This document shows positions 41,189-51,983 of a DNA stretch of 64,000 nt, piece by piece. This DNA is from Scortum barcoo (Eukaryota; Chordata; Actinopteri; Centrarchiformes; Terapontidae): positions 18,016,487-18,080,486 of the forward strand of contig CM041552.1 in assembly GCA_023238725.1 (NCBI GenBank). Reading direction: 5' to 3'. Numbering within the stretch: the first letter of the stretch is position 1; every line of letters starts with the position of its first letter. The position numbers were made by a program, and so were the translations under genes. The notes under the pieces were generated by a model that saw nothing but the letters and a program-made list of their open reading frames with translations, searched no databases and had not been told where the DNA came from.

Positions 41189-41386
41189 TTGATTAGTTTC
41201 CAAGGTGAAAATAAAAACATTAATACAATGGCACATCTAATATACAGGCTAGACAATCAATGGGCTTTCAGGCGTGAAAGAATAATGAGAGACCGAACCA
41301 ATCTTCTGGATGTACATGAAGATAGAAAACGTATTGAAAGATTTCATAGCAGCAGGGCTGAACTGTTTGAATTCATTGGGAAGTAA
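41189..41386 (+). mobile_element. Possible PIF/Harbinger transposase fragment
   Basis: A 65-residue open frame carries FRRERIMRDRTNLLDVHEDR followed by a basic, aromatic-spaced stretch ending ELFEFIGK. This resembles the N-terminal part of fish Harbinger transposases. No catalytic region follows. It lies in a pseudogene intron and is absent from copy 2. The family call is tentative. Confidence 0.3.
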
Positions 41387-42380
41387 TCACCTCAGTTACA
41401 ACATGTAACAGATATGAACCATGCAAGTAAGTTATTAGAATATATTCTAAACATAGGATGAATTTCAGTGCATCTTACAATTTAAAAAAAATTGAATAAC
41501 CATTGCTGACTATATGTACATTAAGTTTATAACCATAGCAATGTGAATGGCATGGCAACTATCACTACAGTACATAGTTGTAGTTTTGGATGATGCAACA
41601 TGTGTAAATCATCAAATTTATCACAAGGCTGGATGTAGCTTAGCCCAGCACAGGGCTTACACCCACATTTAGCTGGTCCAGTCAGGCTCAGTCCTCCTGG
41701 CAATAGTTCTCTTTGCTCTAGCACACCTGAACCAATGCTTAAACCCATATCTAACAATAAGGGCTGGCGAATTGCATCCAGTGCATCAGGTGTGTTCAAA
41801 ACATAACATGCATAGTACGTTACTAAATACTTTTGTTGTGTTATGGATTTATTTTGCCTTGCTGGGCGTCCCCCAAACATAGGCCAGGAAAAAGTTAGAG
41901 AGGGATGAAAATAGTGTAGATGATAATTTTTGTTGCATTTGTTGCATCTAAATATTGTTTTTACATTCATATGGCTTTGGCGGGGCGCAAAAATGATTAG
42001 GTGCTGCACCTTTGCACCTGGCAGGGGCAAGTTTTAGACACCATACACACTCCACAGAAGAACATAGGTTTCATAAAAGCAGGGGATAATTGATTTTTGC
42101 CACACTGGGAAACCACAAGTTCAGTAAACACAGGAGGGGCAGAAGTTTGCATCACAACCTCTTTAAATAGCTCAAAATGAAATAAACCTCTCAGTCATCA
42201 ATTATGACTCCCGTGGTGGTGCCTGTATGTGTAGAGACCCTGCCCTCTTCCCTGACAGTCAGAAGCCTGTGAGCTTTGAGCTGGGGAGGAGGGGCGAATG
42301 TTGTGTTTACAAATTGCAACCATCAAATCCTACTCATTATATTTACAGTGTTATTAAAAAATGTCTGCGGGTACATGGAC

Positions 42381-42669
42381 CTGTAAAAACTGGCAATTAA
42401 AAGAAAACAACAATGCCATTTCTGGTTTTATGGGATACCTTATTAAATGGAGAATATGTATTGATTTTGAAAAGGAATAGGAGCACCACAGTCCTGTTGG
42501 CTTACTCTCAACCCGGCTCAGCATGAGAAGAAGAAGAGTAATAGCTTCAATTAAGGAGACAGAGTTAGAAGGTAATGGATTCTTTGATTATTGCTGATAG
42601 GTGATTTCAAGAGCTGGATGGAAGTGGTTCATCATAATAGGCAGGTGCCATAGAGGCCAGCAAAGGAGA
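42381..42669 (+). repeat. Duplicated SLC19A3 intron block, copy A
   Basis: Closely matches 49816-50100 in intron 5 of copy 2; by eye the differences are roughly one base in twenty. It is part of the tandem duplication that made copies 1 and 2, not an independent element. Confidence 0.8.
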
Positions 42670-42745
42670 GAAGGGGGCTTGCTCTGGACTAAGCCTGCAA
42701 CTACAGATTATTATAATTTAATTTCACTGGCTGATCTGTGAGCTA

Positions 42746-43011
42746 GGGCAGCACAGTGGTGTAGTGGTTAGCACTGTAATCGCCTCACAGCACATCCAAA
42801 GACATGCAGGTTAGGTTAATTGGGGACTCTAAATTGCCCATAGGTGTGAATGTGAGTGGTTTGTCTGTCTTTCTATGTCAGCCCTGTGACTGACTGGCGT
42901 CCAGTCCAGGATGTACCCCGCCTCTCACCCAATGACGACAGCTGAGATAGGCTCCAGCACACCTTGCATGACCCTGTGTGTCAGGATAAAGCAGGTATAG
43001 ATAATGGATGG
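42746..43011 (+). repeat. Common teleost tRNA-headed interspersed repeat, internally deleted
   Basis: Starts GGCAGCACAGTGGTGTAGTG with GTTAGCAC (A-box-like), then jumps directly to TCCAAAGACATGCAGG, so the usual middle part is missing. It continues AATTGCCCATAGGTGTGAAT and ends at AGGATAAAGCAGG followed by ATGGATGGAT. The text is recognisable from many fish genomes. It sits where exons 6 and 7 of the pseudogene should be. Confidence 0.7.
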
Positions 43012-44753
43012 ATAATCTGTGACCTATTTTCTCAATTAATGGTGATATACATTCACCCCACCAAAACAGACAAATGGGTGCCAGAGAGAACTGAGGGCTC
43101 AGAATGTATTCACTCTTGATTTTCAACCTGTCTGCTGCAGTGAACTGGGGAGGTGCCAACCTCCATTGTGGGGTGTTATAATGTAATGAGTCTCTATTTG
43201 TTCATATTGACTACCAACAGAAGGGCAAATGTACAGAGGACATGAGAGTAGAGGAGTCCGTGGTGAAACACATACCCTCAAATGCAGTCTGTGCCTAAGA
43301 AATTATTAGTTTGCTAGCTAGAAAAAACATCAAGTAAAGTATGCTTTAGGTGGCTAAAACTTGATGATTTCAGTTGAATGCGAATAGTTTCAGCTGAACA
43401 TTTTAAACTGCTCTCTACCAGTTATCTGCAAGTTTTTTTGCAAAGATTTTTCGCATGTGATTGCATACAAAGTCAATGCAAAGACATGAATAGAAATAAG
43501 GTTGCAGTGAGTGATGCAAATTACGCAAGCCATTTTGAAAAAGTGCAATAAATGACAGTGTGTCACAAGAGTGTATCAGCGTTGAGATCCTCCTGATGTC
43601 ATTGAAATCCTGATGTTTAATCAGAAATAGAGGAGGAATGTGTAGCCAGTTGAGGAATTGGTTCTCAGAGCTGTATAATAATACGTTATACTTACACAGA
43701 CTGGATGAAAGAGGAGATTACTTGGAGAAAAGTAAGCAAGGAAGTTTGACTGCCTCATAAGTTCTGAAAATATGTGGCTGTTACTGTGCCTGATTACTGC
43801 CATCAGTTGTATTGTTTGACTCCATTTAGAAAACAAACTTTTTAACGGTTGTTTGCTTCTATTCTTGTGGACAGATCTGACATGCATGAGTTCAGACCTT
43901 TTTCTTTTAATCATCTTTATGATGTAGTTTTTGTGGCATTATTTTAATCTGTTGCTTGTAATTAAATCACCAAAAAATCTGCCCACTTTGCAGCTGGCAT
44001 GTGACTTGAAACTGACACTCACTGGAGACAGAAGGAGAGGCGAATATTTACAATTTATGTTTAAATGTGAATAAACATATAATTTGGTGGTCAAGTGCAA
44101 GATATGCCCTGACCACTATTTTCATTGGCAATACAGTGGTGGGTGAACTAACTCTAAATCAGTGTAATGTAATGCAATGTAGAACATAGATTTCTGTCTG
44201 ATAACAAACAGTAAAATGTGAGGACAGTGCAACATCTGATGGCCACCATTCACTGTTGCATGTTTGATGAAGATTGATCTCTTGTATGATTAAAATAATA
44301 ATGCTGAGGTTAACAGAATTTTTTCTCTGCAGTTCATCATCTATGGCAGCTACTACGCTGTCATCTCGGTTCTGTTTCTGATTCAAGGGATTTACACTGC
44401 CTAAGTCAACGCAGCCCTGAAGACACAAGGAGACCAAGGAACAGGAGTCCAGTGTGGAGGTGATGTCTGCTAAACGTTTTTTAATGAAGGTCAACAAACA
44501 GTCTTTGTTTCATCTGTTTCATTTATGTGTGGGAAATAAAATATTCATACATTACAACAGCATCACTGTTTGCTGTTTTTTTAGAGTAAAACTGAGCATC
44601 TTATTGTCTCTCACTTTAACTTTAATCATACCACTAAAAAGGTATTTCTTTGACCACCTTCGTTTTGGAATCCCCAGTGCTCCCAAAATCTTCTAAAGGG
44701 GGATGAATTATCTTAAGGACAGCAAAAGTATTGCATCTTTCATGGATAACATA

Positions 44754-45292
44754 ACAGTGTGTAGAGAAACACCTGACACCAGGCAAGATCCAAGGCGCAG
44801 GCTGTGCAAAGAAGCCCCTGAGACAATCCAGCACGTAACAGCAGGATGTAAGATGCTAGCAGGTAAAGCGTACATGGAACGCCATAACCAGGTGGCTGGC
44901 ATAGTGTATAGGAATATCTGTACCGAAGTTCCCAGGTCAAAATGGGACACATCTCCAAAGGTGGTGGAGAATGGCCGTGCTAAGATCCTGTGGGATTTCC
45001 AGATACAGACGGACAAACAGGTGATGATGAACCAGCCGGACATTGTGGTGGTGGACAAATAGCAGAAGAGGGCTGTACTGATAGATGTGGTAAATGATAG
45101 CAACATCAGGAAGAAAGAACATGAGAAACTGGAGAAATACCAGGGGCTGAGAGAACAGTTGGAAAGTATGTGGGGTGTGAAGACGTCAGTGATCCCTCTG
45201 GTGATTGGAGTGCTCAGGGCTGTGACCCCCAAGCTGGACGAGTGGCTCCAGCAGATCCCAGGAACAACATCTGAGATCTCTGTCCAGATATA
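44754..45292 (+). mobile_element. R2-type non-LTR retrotransposon, C-terminal endonuclease fragment
   Basis: The translation shows a zinc-knuckle remnant (RLCKEAPETIQHVTAGC, first Cys replaced by Arg), KILWDFQIQTD, then QPDIVVVDK and VLIDVVNDSN, and KKEHEKLEKYQGL. The PD...ID...KxxKY order is that of the restriction-like endonuclease of R2-type elements. A stop codon follows DK at 45061-45063, so it is dead. It ends LQQIPGTTSEISVQI and runs into a TA/CA microsatellite. Confidence 0.75.
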
Positions 45293-45355
45293 AATATATA
45301 TATCTATATGTGTATATATATATACACACACACACATATAACTAGGCTAACTAGG

Positions 45356-45419
45356 CTGGTTAGCTCAGTTAGCTCAGTGCAGACAGCAGGGGTTCGAATC
45401 CCTATTGGGACATAACCAG
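45356..45419 (+). other. tRNA-like sequence (not a functional tRNA)
   Basis: A perfect B-box GGTTCGAATCC lies at 45391-45401 and an A-box-like GTTAGCTCAGTTAGC is upstream. The ends CTGGTTA and TAACCAG are exact complements, like an acceptor stem. At 64 nt it is too short and has no convincing anticodon arm. It sits at the junction of the two R2-type fragments. Confidence 0.5.
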
Positions 45420-46537
45420 TAACCAGTATGAGGAGGATATGGACCAGAGATGAGAACAAGGGATTGTTGGAATGCTACAAGTAACCCTAGAGAGAGAGTG
45501 TACATGCAGAGGATGTGGGATCAATGGATTTTTCGAATCCCATCATCCAGACTAACTAAGAAACAGCTAGTAGCTCAGTGTTCCAACATCCACAAACGGC
45601 AACTGCTTTCACAACCAGAAACTGAAGAAATACAACACAGATGCTATGGCAAGGGGGGGTCAGGACAACAGGTCAGGGGGGATATTTCATCCCCACCCAA
45701 TGCCTTGGTACCCTGGGTACCAAGCCATTGGGTGGGAATGAAATATCCCCAATAAGCCCCAATAAGAACAAGCCTGAACGATGCAGAGAGGCTTAACAAG
45801 AGAGCAGCTGACCTGAGAAATAAGATCATTACGAAGCTGGACAACTGGAACCTCCGAAGCCGGTTACCAAGAATAAGTGAAGTACCCTCTGAAAGTCTAC
45901 TCGAAAATGTGAATGCAGCACTACAGACAATCCCCACTGAAACCATCACTGACACCATACAGTACAGCATCAGTGGTCCTTGAGGCACTTGGCTACAAGA
46001 TAAACACCAGCCATAAGGAGAAAGTTCCTGCATGGAAAAGGAGGCTAGAAACCAAGATTAAGGCAACACGGAGAGAGGTTATCCAGCTGTCACAACTACA
46101 GAAAGGTGTGATGAAGAAGGATCTGAGAGCAGACCACAGCAACAATACGATCCATACCTACTGGTTAAAGAAGCTGACTGCCCTCCACAAACGCCTGGCA
46201 GCCTAAATGAACCAGCTACTAATGGATGGGACTCACCCTGGGTGGTTAACTGAAGGCCGGACAGTCCTGATCCCAAAGGATCCACAGCAGGGGGCAATCC
46301 CATCCAACTACTGGCCTCAGTAGAACATGGAATCTCCTGTCAGGCATCATAGCAGCTAAGATGAGCAGGCACATGGCTCAATACATGAGCGGAGCACAGA
46401 AAGGAATCAGTAAGGACACCAGAGGTGCAAAAGCACCAGCTGCTGGTAGACGGAGCAGTTGCTTGAGACTGCAAGGCCAGACAGACCAATCTGTGCACTG
46501 CCTGGATTGACTACAAGAAAGCCTATGACTCAACATG
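45420..46537 (+). mobile_element. R2-type non-LTR retrotransposon, N-terminal and RT-start fragment
   Basis: Broken frames contain RVYMQRMWDQWIFRIPSSRL, KKQLVAQCSNIHKRQLLS, LNDAERLNKRAADLRNKI, VPAWKRRLETKIKATRREVI, IHTYWLKKLTALHKRLAA, GWLTEGRTVLIPKDPQQGAI and, in further frames, TAWIDYKKAYDS-like text. This is the 5' half of the same family as 44754-45292. Internal deletions and stops show it is inactive. It lies 3' of the C-terminal fragment, so the two are not one colinear element. Confidence 0.7.
45677..45750. repeat. Near-perfect 74-bp palindrome
   Basis: Arms of about 36 bp (45677-45712 and 45715-45750) are reverse complements with two mismatches and almost no loop. It begins GGGGATATTTCAT and ends ATGAAATATCCCC. 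It interrupts the retrotransposon fragment. Confidence 0.8.
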
Positions 46538-46961
46538 ACCGAAGGCTCATTGTTGAGAGAAAATAGTTGTCACATGCAAAAGTTGTATAGTCTCACCCCA
46601 CTATTAAACCTTACAAGTCATAGAAAAACAGTCAGAGGCCGAAGTAAACAAATCTACGGCAACATTGTGGCAGCTGCATCAGCACCATGGACAGCACAGT
46701 CCATTAAACAAGCTGCTTTCAGCTCAGGGTGCATTTTACTCACTCAGGTTGTTACACCTAACTCAACCAATCAAGTATATCGCCGCCAGAGGGTGTACTT
46801 AAACAATATTATCAGAAATGGGGCCAATTTTGTCTGGGTGTCATCTCACAATAATAACATGATATTTTAAACACTACTGTTGCATTATGGAATACAAAAT
46901 AAACATATAAAGCACATAAATATCCAGTAACAACAATAATGATGATGAAAATAACTCAATA

Positions 46962-47140
<179 letters not shown>

Positions 47141-47380
47141 GACCTGAAGTCTCATTTCATTACGTCTCAGCTGTCATTCTGCTTTCTGTTTCCTAACAGG
47201 TCAAAGTCTCTGCTCATTAAATGTGAACAAGGCACGAGCAGACCATAAAGATTATGTGTGAATATTTTAACTACTGTTGAACAACAGACAGAGACAGCTG
47301 TGGCAGTCAGACTTCAAATTAAGACTAAGTTGTTCAGATAGTGTTACAGGGACTCTGGGAAATTCGACTGAGGTGAAAAC

Positions 47381-50300
47381 ATGGGCAGCTGGAAACTGCA
47401 GTCCTCCAGTTGGACTTATCCCACCGTAGTCCTTTCACTGTATGGGTTTTTTGCTAACTGCAGAGTAGCAGAGCCCTTCCTTACACCATACTTAATTGGA
47501 CCAAACAAGAACATCTCTGGAGAAGTGGTAAGAATGACAGACACACAGACATGGTTACATTCAAACATGTACACATAGAATTACTCTACAGCCTGTACAC
47601 ATCAAGTGCATATCTTTATTAGGAGCACTTATCTGAGCCACTCCTCAGTTTTCATTGAGACTAAGATATGCATGCTCTCTGGTGTTGCATTTGTACTGTT
47701 CTCTGGTGCATATTGTTCCCCACAGGTGACCAACTACCTTTTCCCAATTTGGACATACTCCTACCTGGCCTTTCTTTTCCCTGTCTTCCTCCTGACTGAC
47801 TTCCTGAGGTATAAGCCGCTCATTATGATACAGGGGCTCTTCCTGGTCACCAACTACCTCCTGCTCTGCTTTGCCCCGGGTCTGACTGCTATGATTATCC
47901 TTCAGGTCTCCTGAAAGACTAACAAAAGTCTTTAATAACTTATGCATTTTACTCAAGAAAATCATGTAAAGAATACATTACGGTGTGTATTTCTGATTCA
48001 AGGTGCTTCACTATAGGCTGCAGCCTCTTTAAAACTGCCCTGTCACATCAACAGGTCAACTATGCTGTAGTTACTTCCACAGAGGTGGCCTACCTCTCCT
48101 ACATTTACAGCGTAATTCCAGTTGAGAATTACCAAAGAGCCACTGGTTACCTGCGCAGTGCCATGCTGACTGGATACACCTGTGGTGCCGGCCTGGGCCA
48201 AATACTGGTCTCCCTGGCAGGTAAATTTTAAATAAAAAATTAGATAAATATTGTATCTCTACACCCTCTCCACATTAAGATGAGGAATACTACTCTAGAA
48301 AGATAATATATATATATCTTAATACAAAAAGTCTAAAAACCGGCCTATAACAAAAGTATGAACCCTAACCAACAGGAGTGGACCTCTTCTACATTAATGC
48401 CACCACTCTGGGGATTGTAAGCATGGCTTTTCTCGTGTCCTTCTGGCTGCCCATGCCCCAGAGGAGCCTGTTCTTTAAAGGGAAAAAGGCTGCAGCTGTG
48501 GGCTTGCAGTCGCAGCAGGAGAGGCCCGAGGAACCAGTGATGGATACTCATGAAGTTGGCTCAGGGAAAGAGAAGATGGAGCGTAATGGCAGTGCTGTCT
48601 GGTACAGCAGGGAAAATATGGCGACAGCAGGCCATCTACTTTGGAAAAGCTTCCGGGAGTCGTATTCTTCCAGGCATTTTTTTTCTTTTATTTCTTATAC
48701 ATCACACAAATCTGCTGAGCACACACCTTTTCCATATTGTCCTGTACCATAACTTGGTGTATTTTACCTCAGCAAATGAACAAATTAAAGGATTATTCAT
48801 TGTGGTGTTTGCTTATAATATAACATATAATTCATAAGTCATAGTTTTTTTGTTTTGTTTTGTTTTAGATAGGAGGAAGCCCTCTAAGCACGATCATAAT
48901 CTATGTTATTAATCACTATCATGCAGGCATCTTATCTACTGGTCCCTATGGTGGGCTCTGGCCACAGCTGGCTATGTGCAGGTTTTCAACTACGTTCAGC
49001 TAATGTGGGACCATATAGAACCATCTGCCACATCATCCATCTACAACGGAGGTGTGGAGGCTGCCTGCTCTCTTGTGGGTAAGACTGTTTGTCTGTGTGT
49101 GTGTGTGTGTGTAAGAGAGACAATCATGGCGAAAGAGAAAGAAATTATATTTTCTGGATTGATATTATCATGCAATCCAGAAAATATCATACTTGAGCTA
49201 CTTTAAATTAATTAAGTATCACCATGTACACTACTTAAAAATGTTTGTAGATTTACGTTTCTTAAAAGCAACAGAGCCATTAAAAAAAAACAAAAAAAAC
49301 AATGAATTTAGCCTACCAATTATTGCCTGTGTAGCCATGGCTTTGCATATAGCTTGTTGAATTGTGCCGTAGACCTTATTTATTATCTAAAAATGATCAG
49401 AAACACAACAATAAGCCACACTGTAGCACTGGATGACATGTTGATCGTACAACGTATCATTGGTTTTGGTCTACTCATGGGATTTCCTGAAAATAACAGA
49501 AACAAAAAATAAAAAAAAAAAACATTATCATCCAAAAGAATTATCATGTAACCAGGACATTCATGACAAAAAAATGTGTAAAAAGTTAAAAAAAAAAAGC
49601 ACATTTAATGAAAAAGAGAAAGAGGCTTTCAGACAATGTGAAATTGCAGAAGAACAGAAGCAGGGGATGACTTATTTCCACCGTACTGCGAACAGGAGCC
49701 AAGAGTTCAATTAACACAGGGGAGGGGCAATCATTTGCAGCCCAACCACATTCTATACAGCGAAATAAAATTTAACAATGTTATTAAAAGCTGCCATGTC
49801 TGATGGCACATAGAACTGTAAAAACAGGCAATTAAAAGAAAACAACCAAGCCATTCTTGGTTTTATGGGATACCTTATTAAATGGAGAATATGTATTGAT
49901 TTTGAAAAGTAATAGAAGCACCACAGTCCTGTTGGCTTACTTCAACCCTGCTCAGCGTGAGAAGAAGAAGAGTAATAGCTTCAATTAAGGAGATAGAGTT
50001 AGGAGGTAATGGATTCTTTGATTATTGCTGATAGGCGATTTCAAGAGCCGGATGGAAGTGGTTCATCATAATAGGTAGGTGTGCTGGAGGCCAGCAAAGA
50101 CGTGTGCGCGTGGGGTTTCATTTAGAGGCCAAGCAAGGAAAGAAATGGTGTTATTAGGATTAATGAATGAATCACATGATGGAATAAAGGATGCACAAGC
50201 ACAGTGGAGGCACTCTCCACAGGAAAGACAGATAAATAACTTCATCCCTCTCGCCTCATCGCCAGGTGCTGCTGCCGCCTTCTCCGTGGCCTACATCAAG

Positions 50301-51396
50301 GTGTCCTGGACTGTGTGGGGAGAGCTGGCACTGGGGTTGTTCTCAGCCGTAGGGACCGGTGCTGTGTATCTGATGGCGTTTACCAGCAGTATCTGGGTTT
50401 GCTATGCTGGTTATGTCTTATTCAAGTCCTGCTACATGCTCCTGATCACCATCACAGCGTAAGTTCACAGTAGAAAATCTCCAAACAAATGAAATTCTGC
50501 AGTGTTATGGTGGGGTTTTTGAAACAAAGTTCCTCTCTGAAGACGGAGGAAAAACAGAGCTATTTTCTCCATTAAACAATGAATCGCTCTTTGTATAAAA
50601 TGTACAAAAGCAGTTCTTTCATCTCACCAACACTCCAAAACCATAAGATAATTATTTTACAATGACATATAATGTAGAAAATAGTCTTCAGAAAATATAC
50701 TGAAGAAACTGGTACCAGTACATGTCAGGCATTTTTGCTTAAAATGTGACCCAAACAACTAACTGACTATCAAAAGAGCAGATTCATTTTCTGTTGTTTA
50801 ATTTTGTTTATAAATATCCACCACAGCATGCAGCATATATCACAGCTCTCTCAGAAATCATAAGCCCTTTTTTCATTTTAGATTTCAGATCGCATCCAAC
50901 CTCTCCATGGAGTGCTATGCTTTAACCTTTGGGATCAACACTTTTGTAGCCCTTTCACTGCAGACCATCATTACGGTCATTTTTGTGGATGAAACTGCAC
51001 TGGGACTGGACATTGTGACACAGGTATGTCCGTATACAAGTTTTGATTGATTACTTTTTTTATTTGATTGACTCAGTTTCATTTGATTTTATTCAGTGGG
51101 TAAACTTACTCTAAATAAAAAATGCAGTGTAATCAGCACTTTTTTCTGATAACAAACAGTAAAATGTGAGGACAGGGCGACACCTGGTGGCCATCGTTCA
51201 TTATTGCATGTTTAATGAAGATGACAGAAGGCTTTCTCTGCAGTTCATCGTCTATGGCAGCTACTACGCTGTCATCTCGGTGCTCTTTCTGATTCGAGGG
51301 ACCTATACCGCCTGTGTAAGTCGACGCAGCCTAGAACATACAGAAACCAAGGAACAGGAGTCCAGGGTGGAGGTGATCTCTGCTGAACGTTTCTGA
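47381..51396 (+). CDS. slc19a3: SLC19A3-like thiamine transporter, copy 2 (intact)
   Basis: SLC19A3 (THTR2) imports thiamine at the plasma membrane; it has 12 transmembrane helices and belongs to the reduced-folate-carrier family. Eight coding exons in phase: 47381-47527, 47726-47905, 48055-48220, 48376-48673, 48927-49078, 50266-50458, 50882-51023, 51244-51396. They give 476 residues; human has 496. Family signatures: SWTYPTVVLSLYGFF, EPFLTPYLIGPNKN, PIWTYSYLAFLFPVFLLTD, TSTEVAYLSYIYSV, FWLPMPQRSLFF, YWSLWWALATAG, SIYNGGVEA, IWVCYAGYVLFKSCYMLLIT and YGSYYAVISVLFLIRG. The ATG has a strong context (AAAACATGG). The exon 4 donor is GC, not GT, and exon 2 ends at a weak GTCTCC donor. The intron after NYVQ seen in copy 3 is absent. 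Function is inferred by family; the sequence has diverged enough that substrate preference could differ. Confidence 0.88.
49816..50100 (+). repeat. Duplicated SLC19A3 intron block, copy B
   Basis: Counterpart of 42381-42669, located just upstream of exon 6 of copy 2. It is as similar between copies as the exon 5 sequence is. Confidence 0.8.
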
Positions 51397-51440
51397 TGAA
51401 GGTCAACAAGCAGTCTTGATCTGTTTCATTTGTATATGGG

Positions 51441-51446
51441 AATAAA
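51441..51446 (+). promoter_or_regulatory. Poly(A) signal of SLC19A3 copy 2
   Basis: AATAAA 45 bp after the stop codon. The corresponding GGGAAATAAAAT is also present in the pseudogene at about 44531, so it belongs to the duplicated unit. Confidence 0.6.
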
Positions 51447-51983
51447 ATAATGATACATCACAAAAGTATTACTGTCCTCCAATAAGTGTAAAACTGAGTA
51501 TCTTATTGTTTCCAATATAGTAGCCATAGATACAACAGTGACCTTTGCTGACTGACCCCATAGGTATTTTCTGTACAATCCCTTCAAATTATTTTCTCTG
51601 CAAGAATCCAAAGAGAACCTCAGACAGCACAATTAAGCTGCAATTTTTGCTGATTAGTAAGTATATTATAAGTACTAATGATACTTATCTACAATAAGTA
51701 CTATTAAATTAGATTAGATAAGTATGTGAAAGATAAAAACCTCAGATTTTGGGTGGTCACCTGTTTGTGACACGTGAATCTTGGCTTGAGCTCGACCGTC
51801 ACCAAGGCTGTGCTGCTCTTTGACCGGGTTGTTGATTGACAAACCAAGCTCAACACTCAGACAGGTGCTTCACACAAGGAAGCAAGACGCAAAAAGCAGC
51901 AAGCTGAGGAACACACATAAACACAAACACATAAACACACACGCAAACACACACACCTGAAGCAAGTAGAAGGACAGCAGAAG

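Larger units (their letters stand above)
38454..44475 (+). pseudogene. SLC19A3 copy 1: degraded thiamine-transporter pseudogene
   Basis: Every recognisable block aligns with copy 2 (47381-51396) but is broken. Exon 1 remnant from 38454 (SSGWAYPAAVLSLY, ...EPFYAAYFIGPN) has a 2-bp deletion and has lost its donor. Exon 2 remnant 39153-39330 has several indels and early stops. Only the last 30 or so bases of exon 3 remain (39383-39415). Exon 4 remnant 39678-39987 has a frameshift and an internal TGA. Exon 5 remnant 40242-40353 lacks about 40 bp internally. Exons 6 and 7 are absent, replaced by repeats. Exon 8 remnant from 44333 has a TAA where copy 2 has Cys (TGT). LTR-like, Harbinger-like and tRNA-headed repeats invade the introns. 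It shares the exon 4/5 intron with copy 2, so it arose after that intron existed. Confidence 0.9.

Noticed and set aside
44708..45337. 209-codon minus-strand open frame
   Set aside because: It is the antisense shadow of the R2-type endonuclease fragment, whose motifs are on the plus strand.
45356..45419. Functional tRNA gene
   Set aside because: The B-box is perfect but the length is only 64 nt and the D and anticodon arms do not form. Its setting between retrotransposon fragments points to a repeat.
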